From contig NZ_JBJJBQ010000003.1 of assembly GCF_045446075.1 (NCBI RefSeq), positions 62,001-126,000 of the forward strand: DNA of 64,000 bases, given 5' to 3'. The DNA comes from Flavisericum labens (GTDB taxonomy: Bacteria; Bacteroidota; Bacteroidia; Flavobacteriales; Flavobacteriaceae). The notes beneath the pieces are model-generated. The model had not been told where the DNA came from and did no database searches. It saw only the letters and a program-made list of their open reading frames with translations. The position numbers and the translations under genes were made by a program. Positions 44,477 to 52,125 of the stretch are shown here, in pieces; position 1 is the first letter of the stretch; each line of letters opens with the position of its first letter.

Positions 44477-44559
44477 AAGTTCCAAGTTTAAAGTTCAAAG
44501 TTTAAAGTGTTTTAGCCTTGAATTTTGAATCTTGAACTACGAATTTTAAATTTAATTAA
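44477..44559. repeat. Heptamer-period repeats in the infA-rpmJ spacer
   Basis: Block one (44477-44511) is five 7-nt units of type AAGTTYA; block two (44518-44552) is five units of type TTGAATT/ACGAATT. The phase is exact within each block, and block two is partly complementary to block one (AGTTCAA 44492-44498 with TTGAACT 44532-44538), so a hairpin is possible. The tract occupies nearly the whole spacer. Confidence 0.75.
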
Positions 44560-44560
44560 G

Positions 44561-44677
44561 ATGAAAGTAAGAGCATCAGTAAAAAAAAGAAGCGCAGATT
44601 GCAAAATTGTGCGTAGAAAAGGAAGACTTTACGTCATTAACAAAAAGAATCCTAGATTTAAACAAAGACAAGGGTAA
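44561..44677 (+). CDS. rpmJ: 50S ribosomal protein L36, zinc-free form
   Basis: 38 residues read directly: KVRASVKKRSADCKIVRRK and RLYVINKKNPRFKQRQG. Only one of the four zinc ligands (a single cysteine) remains, so this is a C-minus type L36 that does not bind zinc. It is 2 nt before rpsM. Confidence 0.96.
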   Translation: MKVRASVKKRSADCKIVRRKGRLYVINKKNPRFKQRQG

Positions 44678-44679
44678 TT

Positions 44680-45054
44680 ATGGCAAGAATTGCAGGTGTA
44701 GACATACCAAAAAACAAAAGAGGAGTTATTGCTTTAACTTATATCTATGGAATAGGTAGAAGCAGAGCCAAAGACATTTTAGCAGAAGCTAAAGTTGATG
44801 AAAGTACAAAAGTTCAAGACTGGACCGATGACCAAATTAGTGGTGTTCGTGAGGCAGTTGGAGCTTTCACTATTGAAGGTGAACTACGTTCTGAAACACA
44901 ATTGAACATTAAGCGATTAATGGATATTGGTTGTTACAGAGGTATTCGTCATAGAGCAGGTCTTCCGTTAAGAGGGCAACGTACTAAAAACAACTCTAGA
45001 ACCAGAAAAGGTAGAAGAAAAACTGTTGCTAACAAGAAAAAAGCAACTAAATAA
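44680..45054 (+). CDS. rpsM: 30S ribosomal protein S13
   Basis: 124 residues; ARIAGVDIPKNKRGVIALTYIYG, a helix-two-turn-helix core and the basic C-terminus RGQRTKNNSRTRKGRRKTV match S13, which contacts P-site tRNA and L5. A 114-nt repeat-bearing gap separates it from rpsK. Confidence 0.97.
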   Translation: MARIAGVDIPKNKRGVIALTYIYGIGRSRAKDILAEAKVDESTKVQDWTDDQISGVREAVGAFTIEGELRSETQLNIKRLMDIGCYRGIRHRAGLPLRGQRTKNNSRTRKGRRKTVANKKKATK

Positions 45055-45067
45055 TAATTAATAAAAC

Positions 45068-45164
45068 AGTCATTAGTCATTAGTATTTGGACGTTAGAAG
45101 AATCTGTTTGAAATGTAAAAGTTTAGGATTCCAATAACTAAAAACTAGCAACTAAAAACTAAAA
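45068..45164. repeat. Heptamer-period repeats in the rpsM-rpsK spacer
   Basis: Three units of AGTCATT type at 45068-45088 and four of ACTAAAA type at 45137-45164, the second block ending 4 nt before the rpsK ATG. Both have period exactly 7. The middle part shows no clear repeat. Confidence 0.7.
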
Positions 45165-45168
45165 GAAT

Positions 45169-45552
45169 ATGGCAAAAGCAAGCACAAAAAAACGTAAAGT
45201 TATTGTTGATTCTGTAGGTGAAGCTCACGTTACAGCATCATTCAACAACATTATTATTTCACTTACCAACAAAAACGGAGATGTAATTTCTTGGTCATCA
45301 GCTGGTAAAATGGGATTTAGAGGTTCAAAGAAAAACACGCCTTACGCTGCTCAATTAGCTGCTGAAGATGCTGCAGGAGTAGCACAAGAAGCTGGTTTGA
45401 AAAAAGTGAAAGTTTACGTAAAAGGACCTGGAAATGGTAGAGAATCTGCTATCCGTTCAATCCACAATGCTGGTATTGAAGTAACCGAAATTATCGATGT
45501 TACTCCACTACCTCATAACGGTTGTCGTCCGCCAAAAAGACGTAGAGTTTAA
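45169..45552 (+). CDS. rpsK: 30S ribosomal protein S11
   Basis: 127 residues; GEAHVTASFNNIIISLTNKNG, GFRGSKKNTPYAAQLAAEDAA and the ending VTPLPHNGCRPPKRRRV with its Asn-Gly (isoaspartate site in E. coli) are conserved. S11 lies in the platform near the E site. A terminator follows after 16 nt. Confidence 0.98.
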   Translation: MAKASTKKRKVIVDSVGEAHVTASFNNIIISLTNKNGDVISWSSAGKMGFRGSKKNTPYAAQLAAEDAAGVAQEAGLKKVKVYVKGPGNGRESAIRSIHNAGIEVTEIIDVTPLPHNGCRPPKRRRV

Positions 45553-45568
45553 AAGATGCATTTACTGA

Positions 45569-45608
45569 AATGAATATCAATTGTTTTTACAATTGATATT
45601 CATTTTTT
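45569..45608 (+). terminator. Intrinsic terminator behind rpsK
   Basis: AATGAATATCAATTG (45569-45583) is perfectly complementary to CAATTGATATTCATT (45590-45604), loop TTTTTA, followed by TTTT. It divides the alpha operon and overlaps the -33 region of the promoter for rpsD. Confidence 0.85.
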
Positions 45609-45621
45609 ATACGTACATTTG
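45593..45621 (+). promoter_or_regulatory. Promoter for rpsD-rpoA-rplQ
   Basis: TTG (45593-45595), an 18-nt spacer and TACATTTG (45614-45621), a full -7 match. It lies partly within the terminator stem, so termination and initiation may affect one another. The expected start is near 45628, giving a leader of about 97 nt. Confidence 0.7.
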
Positions 45622-45649
45622 CAGACTGAAAAAAATAAATAACAAGTAT

Positions 45650-45712
45650 AACCGAGAGTACTGCGATTATCGAAGGATAAGATTAAGACCTTAATTCATA
45701 ATCACTCTCAAA
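45650..45712 (+). promoter_or_regulatory. Structured rpsD leader, candidate S4-binding RNA
   Basis: GAGAGT (45654-45659) and GATTAT (45665-45670) pair with ACTCTC (45704-45709) and ATAATC (45698-45703), a 12-bp helix with a 5-nt bulge (ACTGC). The apical part holds TTAAG/CTTAA. From known r-protein biology, S4 often represses its own gene; a flavobacterial S4 leader RNA has been proposed in the literature, and this is a plausible member. Confidence 0.6.
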
Positions 45713-45724
45713 ATAAATTCAAAA

Positions 45725-46330
45725 ATGGCAAGATATACTGGTCCTAAAACTAAAATAGCTCGTAAGTTTGGCGAAGCTATCTTCGGAGACGATAAGTCTT
45801 TCGAAAAAAGAAATTACCCTCCTGGACAACACGGAAATAACAGACGTCGTGGGAAAAAATCTGAATACGCAATCCAATTACAGGAAAAACAAAAAGCTAA
45901 ATATACCTATGGTATTTTAGAGCGTCAATTTAGAGGATTGTTTAAAAAAGCAAGAGCTGCACAAGGAATTACTGGTGAAGTGCTGTTACAATTATGCGAA
46001 TCTAGATTAGATAATGTTGTTTTCAGAATGGGAATTGCTCCTACACGAAGCGCCGGAAGACAGTTGGTTTCTCACAGACACATTACTGTAAATGGCGAGT
46101 TGGTAAACATTCCATCTTACCAATTAAAAGCTGGTGACGTTGTAGCTGTAAGAGAAAAATCAAAATCGCTTGAAGCTATTGAAAAATCACTTTCAAATTC
46201 AAGCCACGTTTACGAGTGGATTACTTGGAACAATGCAACCAAACAGGGAACATATGTTTCTGTACCGGCTAGAATTCAGATACCTGAAAACATAAACGAG
46301 CAATTCATCGTCGAATTATACTCTAAATAA
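45725..46330 (+). CDS. rpsD: 30S ribosomal protein S4
   Basis: 201 residues, zinc-free N-terminus (no cysteines among the first 60 residues). ARYTGPKTKIARKFGEAIFG start, YGILERQFRGLF, and S4 RNA-binding domain with SRLDNVVFRMGIAPTRSAGRQLVSH. S4 nucleates the 30S body. Promoter, leader and terminator immediately upstream suggest independent and perhaps autogenous control. Confidence 0.98.
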   Translation: MARYTGPKTKIARKFGEAIFGDDKSFEKRNYPPGQHGNNRRRGKKSEYAIQLQEKQKAKYTYGILERQFRGLFKKARAAQGITGEVLLQLCESRLDNVVFRMGIAPTRSAGRQLVSHRHITVNGELVNIPSYQLKAGDVVAVREKSKSLEAIEKSLSNSSHVYEWITWNNATKQGTYVSVPARIQIPENINEQFIVELYSK

Positions 46331-46425
46331 TAAATTAATCATATTGGTATTTGGCCAAAGGGTTTATTAGTCTTCTTCAAACTTATAAACCGCGCAACTA
46401 AATAACAATTAAAACGAAGAAAAAA

Positions 46426-47418
46426 ATGGCAGTATTTAATTTCCAAAAGCCCGACAAAGTAATCATGATTGATTCTACTGATTTCGAAGGAAAATTCGAA
46501 TTCAGGCCCCTAGAACCTGGTTATGGATTAACAGTTGGTAACGCTTTAAGAAGAGTTTTATTATCTTCTTTAGAAGGATTTGCAATTACATCAGTTAGAA
46601 TAGAAGGTGTTGATCATGAGTTTTCAGCGATTGCTGGTGTGGTTGAAGATGTAACAGAAATCATCTTAAACTTAAAACAAATTCGTTTTAAAAGACAGAT
46701 TGAAGATATTGATAACGAGTCAATTTCAATTTCAATTTCTGGTCAAGAGCGCATTACAGCGGGCGATTTCCAAAAATTTATCTCAGGATTTCAAGTATTA
46801 AATACAGAATTAGTAATCTGTAACCTAGATCCTAAAGTAAATTTGAACATGGAAATTACCATTGAAAAAGGTAGAGGTTATGTGCCTGCAGAGGAAAACA
46901 AAAAAGCATCTGCACCAATTGGCACTATTTTTACTGATTCAATTTACACGCCTATAAAAAACGTTAAGTATAGTATTGAAAACTATCGGGTAGAGCAAAA
47001 AACCGATTATGAAAAATTGGTTTTTGAAATCATCACAGACGGTTCAATTACGCCACAAGACGCTTTAACCGAAGCAGCAAAAACATTAATTCACCACTTC
47101 ATGTTATTCTCTGATGAGCGTATCACTTTAGAGGCTGATGAAATTGCACAAACGGAGACTTATGATGAAGAATCACTTCACATGCGTCAGTTGCTTAAAA
47201 CGAAGTTGATTGATATGGACCTTTCAGTTCGTGCACTTAACTGTTTAAAAGCTGCAGAAGTAGATACTTTAGGAGACTTGGTATCATTCAACAAAAATGA
47301 TTTAATGAAATTCAGAAACTTTGGTAAAAAATCTTTAACTGAGCTTGAAGAGCTGGTAAACGTTAAAGGTTTAAACTTCGGAATGGATTTAAGCAAATAT
47401 AAATTAGATAAAGATTAA
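46426..47418 (+). CDS. rpoA: DNA-directed RNA polymerase subunit alpha
   Basis: 330 residues. N-terminal dimerisation domain with FEFRPLEPGYGLTVGNALRRVLLSSLEG-type sequence and the CTD after a linker (about residue 245 on) with DLSVRALNCLKAAEVDTLGDLV and FGKKSLTELEEL. It assembles RNA polymerase. It follows rpsD by 95 nt in the usual order before rplQ. Confidence 0.98.
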   Translation: MAVFNFQKPDKVIMIDSTDFEGKFEFRPLEPGYGLTVGNALRRVLLSSLEGFAITSVRIEGVDHEFSAIAGVVEDVTEIILNLKQIRFKRQIEDIDNESISISISGQERITAGDFQKFISGFQVLNTELVICNLDPKVNLNMEITIEKGRGYVPAEENKKASAPIGTIFTDSIYTPIKNVKYSIENYRVEQKTDYEKLVFEIITDGSITPQDALTEAAKTLIHHFMLFSDERITLEADEIAQTETYDEESLHMRQLLKTKLIDMDLSVRALNCLKAAEVDTLGDLVSFNKNDLMKFRNFGKKSLTELEELVNVKGLNFGMDLSKYKLDKD

Positions 47419-47484
47419 TTCTAACTCTCTTATAGTTTGCTCCTTGAAAAAGTAGTAGCAAGATAAGGGTTTAAAACAAATGTC

Positions 47485-47955
47485 ATGAGACACGGAAAAA
47501 AATTCAACCACTTAGGCAGAAAAACTGCTCACAGAAAATCAATGTTGGCTAATATGGCTTGTTCTTTAATAGAGCACAAGCGCATCAACACTACGGTTGC
47601 CAAAGCAAAAGCTTTAAAGCAATTTGTTGAGCCCATGATTACAAAGTCTAAAGAAGACACTACTCACAACAGACGTATTGTAATGGCTAAACTTAGACAA
47701 AAAGATGCAGTTACTGAGTTGTTTAGAGAAGTAGCTACAAAAATAGCTGATAGACCTGGTGGTTACACAAGAATCATCAAACTAGGAAATCGTTTAGGTG
47801 ATAATGCCGATATGGCTATGATTGAGCTTGTAGATTACAACGAAATTTACAACGCAGAAAAAGCCAAGAAGAAAACAACTAGAAGAAGTAGAAGAGGTGG
47901 TTCTAAGCCAGCTGCTGCTCCAGTTGAAACTCAAGCGACAAACGAAGAAGAATAA
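47485..47955 (+). CDS. rplQ: 50S ribosomal protein L17
   Basis: 156 residues. Core MRHGKKFNHLGRKTAHRKSM and GGYTRIIKLGNRLGDNADMA is standard; the C-terminus extends about 30 residues beyond the minimal family with KKTTRRSRRGGSKPAAAPVETQ, as often in Bacteroidota. Last gene of the ribosomal cluster, ended by a strong terminator. Confidence 0.97.
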   Translation: MRHGKKFNHLGRKTAHRKSMLANMACSLIEHKRINTTVAKAKALKQFVEPMITKSKEDTTHNRRIVMAKLRQKDAVTELFREVATKIADRPGGYTRIIKLGNRLGDNADMAMIELVDYNEIYNAEKAKKKTTRRSRRGGSKPAAAPVETQATNEEE

Positions 47956-47981
47956 ATGTTAATAAGCATTTAAAATATAAG

Positions 47982-48012
47982 GGATAAACTATTTTAGTTT
48001 ATCCTTTTTTTT
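47982..48012 (+). terminator. Intrinsic terminator of the ribosomal cluster
   Basis: GGATAAACTA (47982-47991), loop TTT, TAGTTTATCC (47995-48004), then eight T. It lies 26 nt after the rplQ stop and 28 nt ahead of carA. Confidence 0.9.
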
Positions 48013-48040
48013 GTGCAATTTTGTAAAACTTTTCAAATTT

Positions 48041-49168
48041 ATGAAATATCAAAAAAGACAAAAAGCCATCGTACTTCTAGCTGATGGCACAATTTTTTAC
48101 GGTAAGGCAGTAGGTAACAAACAAGGTACTTCGTTTGGTGAAGTGTGTTTTAATACTGGAATGACCGGATATCAAGAGATTTTTACCGACCCATCGTATT
48201 ATGGGCAACTTATGGTAGCAACTAATGCGCATATTGGTAATTATGGAACCAATGTAGATGAAGTAGAATCTGATTCTGTAAAAATAGCCGGATTGATTGT
48301 TAAGAATTTCAGTTACGATTATTCAAGACATGCTGCTGACGATTCATTGGAGAATTTCTTGAATGAAAATAACCTTTTGGCCATTTCAGATGTAGATACC
48401 AGAGCTTTGGTTAGTTATATCAGAGAACACGGAGCTATGAACGCTGTCATTTCAACTGAAGTTGATGATGTTGAAGGTCTTAAAAAGCAGTTGGCAGAAG
48501 TGCCCAATATGGAAGGCTTGGAATTGGCTTCACAAGTATCAACCAAAGAGCCTTATTATTTTGGTGATGAAAACGCCACCTTAAGAGTAGCAGCTCTAGA
48601 CATTGGTATAAAAAAGAACATTTTAAGAAACATAGCCAATAGAGACGCTTACATTAAGGTGTTTCCATACAATGCTAAATTTGAAGATTTAGAAGCATTT
48701 AATCCAGATGGATACTTCTTATCCAACGGTCCTGGTGATCCAGAACCTTTAATTGAAGCGCAAGCTGTTGCCAAAGAAATTATTAATAGAGACTTACCTT
48801 TATTTGGTATTTGTTTGGGGCACCAAGTTATTGCACTAGCAAATGGAGCAACAACGTATAAGATGTACAACGGCCACAGAGGTATTAACCACCCAGTTAA
48901 AAACTTAATAACAGGAAAAGGTGAAATCACTTCTCAAAATCATGGATTTGCTGTAAATAGAGAATCGGTTGAAGGTAATCCAGATTTAGAAGTAACCCAT
49001 GTACATTTAAATGATGACACGGTAGCAGGTTTGGCCATGAAAAACAAAAATGTGTTTTCGGTTCAGTATCATCCAGAGGCTAGTCCTGGGCCACATGATT
49101 CGTCTTATCTTTTCGATCAATTTATTGAAAATATTAAAAAGCAAAAGTTAAGCGCTAGTCAGGTGTAG
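48041..49168 (+). CDS. carA: Carbamoyl-phosphate synthase small subunit
   Basis: 375 residues from ATG 48041 (an in-frame TTG-type extension at 48011 runs through the terminator and is rejected). Glutaminase motif LFGICLGHQVIALA with the nucleophile Cys, and the His/Glu pair in VFSVQYHPEASPG. It supplies ammonia for carbamoyl phosphate in arginine and pyrimidine synthesis. carB is not adjacent; the rplQ-carA-eno order occurs in related genomes. Confidence 0.96.
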   Translation: MKYQKRQKAIVLLADGTIFYGKAVGNKQGTSFGEVCFNTGMTGYQEIFTDPSYYGQLMVATNAHIGNYGTNVDEVESDSVKIAGLIVKNFSYDYSRHAADDSLENFLNENNLLAISDVDTRALVSYIREHGAMNAVISTEVDDVEGLKKQLAEVPNMEGLELASQVSTKEPYYFGDENATLRVAALDIGIKKNILRNIANRDAYIKVFPYNAKFEDLEAFNPDGYFLSNGPGDPEPLIEAQAVAKEIINRDLPLFGICLGHQVIALANGATTYKMYNGHRGINHPVKNLITGKGEITSQNHGFAVNRESVEGNPDLEVTHVHLNDDTVAGLAMKNKNVFSVQYHPEASPGPHDSSYLFDQFIENIKKQKLSASQV

Positions 49169-49262
49169 ATGGTTAGTTTTAAAGATAGTAGTTACTAAAA
49201 CGTTATAGCCGTTTTTGTGATAAATTCTTTAAAAACATCTAAAATTAAACGAGATTTAAATG

Positions 49263-49270
49263 TAAATTTG
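49263..49270 (+). promoter_or_regulatory. Candidate -7 element of eno
   Basis: TAAATTTG, a full TAnnTTTG match, 33 nt ahead of the eno ATG. No clear -33 TTG at the expected spacing. Confidence 0.45.
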
Positions 49271-49303
49271 AAGCAACAAAATAGAATATAAAACAAACCA
49301 ATT

Positions 49304-50596
49304 ATGAGTATAATAATTAACGTTCATGCTAGACAAATTCTAGATTCGAGAGGAAACCCTACAGTTGAAGTAGATGTAGTAACAGAAAATAACATATTAG
49401 GTAGAGCTGCTGTGCCGTCAGGAGCATCAACTGGAGAGCACGAAGCTGTTGAATTGCGCGATGGTGGCAATACCTACATGGGCAAAGGTGTATTAAAAGC
49501 TGTAGAAAACGTAAATACCGTAATTGCTGAAGAATTAATAGGATTCTCTGTATTTGAACAAAACCTAATTGATAAGGTAATGATTGATTTGGATGGTACT
49601 CCAAATAAATCAAAATTAGGTGCCAATGCTATTTTAGGAGTGTCGTTAGCAGTTGCCAAAGCAGCAGCCAACGAACTTAATATGCCATTGTACAGATATG
49701 TTGGTGGGGTTTCTGCTAATACGCTTCCGGTTCCAATGATGAACATTATCAACGGAGGTTCGCATAGTGATGCACCGATTGCTTTTCAAGAGTTTATGAT
49801 TATGCCTGTAAAAGCTAAAAACTTTACACACGCCATGCAAATGGGAACCGAAATTTTCCATAATCTTAAAAAAGTATTGCACGATAGAAATTTAAGTACA
49901 GCTGTTGGAGATGAAGGTGGATTTGCTCCAAACTTAGAAGGAGGTACTGAGGATGCTTTAGATACGATTGCAAAAGCAGTTGAAAATGCTGGATATAAAT
50001 TTGGAGACGAAGTTAAGATAGCTTTAGATTGTGCTTCGGCTGAATTTTTTGTAGATGGGAAATACGATTATAAGAAGTTTGAAGGCGATACTGGCGTTAT
50101 AAGAACAAGCAAAGAACAAGCTGAATATTTAGCAGAATTAGTTTCAAAATATCCTATCATCTCCATTGAAGATGGAATGGACGAAAACGACTGGGAAGGT
50201 TGGAGTTATTTAACCGAATTGGTTGGAGATAAAGTGCAATTGGTAGGAGACGATTTATTCGTAACAAACGTAGAACGTTTATCAAGAGGTATTGAAAATG
50301 GAATTGCAAACTCAATCCTTATTAAAGTTAATCAAATTGGTTCATTAACTGAAACTATTGCAGCAGTAAACATGGCTAAGAATGCTGGATATACATCTGT
50401 AATGTCTCACCGTTCTGGTGAAACTGAAGATAATACTATTGCCGATTTAGCTGTGGCACTTAATTGTGGACAAATAAAAACGGGTTCTGCTTCACGTAGT
50501 GACCGTATGGCAAAATACAATCAGCTTCTTCGTATCGAAGAAGAATTGGGAGACGTTGCTTATTTTCCACAGGAAAAGGCTTTCAAAGTGAAATAA
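49304..50596 (+). CDS. eno: Enolase
   Basis: 430 residues, standard. N-terminal ARQILDSRGNPTVEVDV, SGASTGEHEAVELRDG loop, catalytic and metal residues in GDEGGFAPNLEGG, ISIEDGMDENDW, LVGDDLFVTN and SHRSGETEDNTIADLAV. It converts 2-phosphoglycerate to phosphoenolpyruvate in the cytoplasm. Single gene with its own terminator. Confidence 0.98.
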   Translation: MSIIINVHARQILDSRGNPTVEVDVVTENNILGRAAVPSGASTGEHEAVELRDGGNTYMGKGVLKAVENVNTVIAEELIGFSVFEQNLIDKVMIDLDGTPNKSKLGANAILGVSLAVAKAAANELNMPLYRYVGGVSANTLPVPMMNIINGGSHSDAPIAFQEFMIMPVKAKNFTHAMQMGTEIFHNLKKVLHDRNLSTAVGDEGGFAPNLEGGTEDALDTIAKAVENAGYKFGDEVKIALDCASAEFFVDGKYDYKKFEGDTGVIRTSKEQAEYLAELVSKYPIISIEDGMDENDWEGWSYLTELVGDKVQLVGDDLFVTNVERLSRGIENGIANSILIKVNQIGSLTETIAAVNMAKNAGYTSVMSHRSGETEDNTIADLAVALNCGQIKTGSASRSDRMAKYNQLLRIEEELGDVAYFPQEKAFKVK

Positions 50597-50617
50597 TTCT
50601 CATTGAAAATTTTTAAC

Positions 50618-50652
50618 AAAAGCGATTATTTTTTAATAATCGCTTTTTTTTT
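50618..50652 (+). terminator. Intrinsic terminator of eno
   Basis: AAAAGCGATTATT (50618-50630) pairs with AATAATCGCTTTT (50635-50647), loop TTTT, and the T run continues. It begins 22 nt after the eno stop. Confidence 0.9.
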
Positions 50653-50767
50653 GTCAATAATTTTAATAATATGTTAATCGATTAAATGAATCGAAATAAT
50701 TCTTAAAAAATAAGGGGATATTTCGTAAATTAGCGTTCTTCTAAACAAAAAAAACTCACTTAAACGA

Positions 50768-52054
50768 ATGGCAAATACAGCTAGTATAGAAATAGACGGG
50801 AAAAAATATGAATTCCCTTTAGTAAAAGGGACAGAAAATGAAGTTGCAATTGATATTACTAAACTTAGAAGCGCAACAGGTGGTGTAATTACTATAGATC
50901 CAGGATATAAGAACACAGGGTCTTGTGAAAGTGCCATTACGTTTTTGGATGGCGAAAAAGGAGTTTTAAGATACCGCGGATATTCTATTGAAGAATTGGC
51001 TGAAAAAGCAGATTTTTTAGAGGTGGCATACCTTTTGATTTTTGGAGAATTGCCTACAAAAGAGCAGAATGATAAATTTCATGATGATATAAAGGCAGAA
51101 GCCGTAGTCGATGAAGATGTAAAGAAAATTGTTGATGCCTTCCCAAAAGTGGCACATCCAATGGGCGTTATTTCATCTCTAACTAGTGCTTTAACTGCAT
51201 TTAACCCTTCTTCAGTTAATGTAGATTCTGAAGAGGAAATGTATAAATCGGTTGTAAGACTATTGGGTAAATTCCCTGTTTTAGTTGCATGGACTTTTAG
51301 AAAAAAAGTAGGCAGGCCATTAAACTATGGGGATGATACCATAGGTTATGTTGAGAACATCTTAAAAATGATGTTTAAAAAACCAAATGGCGAATACGAA
51401 CAAAATAAGGTGCTGATAAATGCTTTGGATAAGCTTTTAATTTTACATGCCGATCACGAGCAAAACTGTTCAACATCTACCGTTAGAATTGCTGGTTCGT
51501 CACATGTTGGATTATTTGCATCCATTTCTGCTGGTGTTTCAGCGCTTTGGGGACCACTCCACGGTGGAGCAAATCAAGCGGTTTTAGAAATGCTTGAAGC
51601 CATAAGGGCTGATGGTGGCGATACTAAAAAGTATATGGCCAAAGCTAAAGATAAAAACGATCCATTCCGTTTAATGGGCTTCGGTCACCGCGTGTATAAA
51701 AACTTCGATCCACGTGCCAAGATTATTAAAAAGGCAGCAGATGAAGTATTGAGCGATTTAGGTGTTGAAGATCCTATTTTGGATATAGCCAAAGGTCTTG
51801 AAAAGGAAGCTTTAGAAGACCAGTATTTTGTTGACAGAAAGCTATATCCAAATGTAGATTTCTATTCAGGAATTATTTATCGAGCAATGGGCATACCAAC
51901 CGATATGTTTACTGTAATGTTTGCATTAGGTCGCTTGCCTGGTTGGATTGCACAATGGAGAGAAATGCGTTTACGAAAAGAGCCTATTGGACGACCAAGA
52001 CAAATTTACATTGGTGCAACCGAAAGAAAATTTTTGCCAATCGAGGAAAGGTAG
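50768..52054 (+). CDS. gltA: Citrate synthase
   Basis: 428 residues. Type II-like N-terminus, then DHEQNCSTSTVRIAGSSHV, the catalytic His region GPLHGGANQAVLEML, and MGFGHRVYKNFDPRAKII with the second His. It condenses acetyl-CoA and oxaloacetate in the TCA cycle. Monocistronic, between eno and two guanidino hydrolases, with a terminator 30 nt after the stop. Confidence 0.97.
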   Translation: MANTASIEIDGKKYEFPLVKGTENEVAIDITKLRSATGGVITIDPGYKNTGSCESAITFLDGEKGVLRYRGYSIEELAEKADFLEVAYLLIFGELPTKEQNDKFHDDIKAEAVVDEDVKKIVDAFPKVAHPMGVISSLTSALTAFNPSSVNVDSEEEMYKSVVRLLGKFPVLVAWTFRKKVGRPLNYGDDTIGYVENILKMMFKKPNGEYEQNKVLINALDKLLILHADHEQNCSTSTVRIAGSSHVGLFASISAGVSALWGPLHGGANQAVLEMLEAIRADGGDTKKYMAKAKDKNDPFRLMGFGHRVYKNFDPRAKIIKKAADEVLSDLGVEDPILDIAKGLEKEALEDQYFVDRKLYPNVDFYSGIIYRAMGIPTDMFTVMFALGRLPGWIAQWREMRLRKEPIGRPRQIYIGATERKFLPIEER

Positions 52055-52083
52055 AAACATTTTTTCGTTTTAAAATAAACAAG

Positions 52084-52114
52084 GCTCCGTAAATATTAAT
52101 TACGGAGCTTTTTT
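52084..52114 (+). terminator. Intrinsic terminator of gltA
   Basis: GCTCCGTAA (52084-52092) pairs with TTACGGAGC (52100-52108), loop ATATTAA, followed by six T. It ends only 11 nt ahead of the next ATG. Confidence 0.9.
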
Positions 52115-52125
52115 ATATTTACAAC

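Noticed and set aside
434..45164. Heptamer tracts as CRISPR arrays
   Set aside because: Units are 7 nt with no spacers and no cas genes in the window.
48041..49168. carA without carB as a broken operon
   Set aside because: carA and carB are commonly unlinked in Bacteroidota, and the rplQ-carA-eno order is typical.
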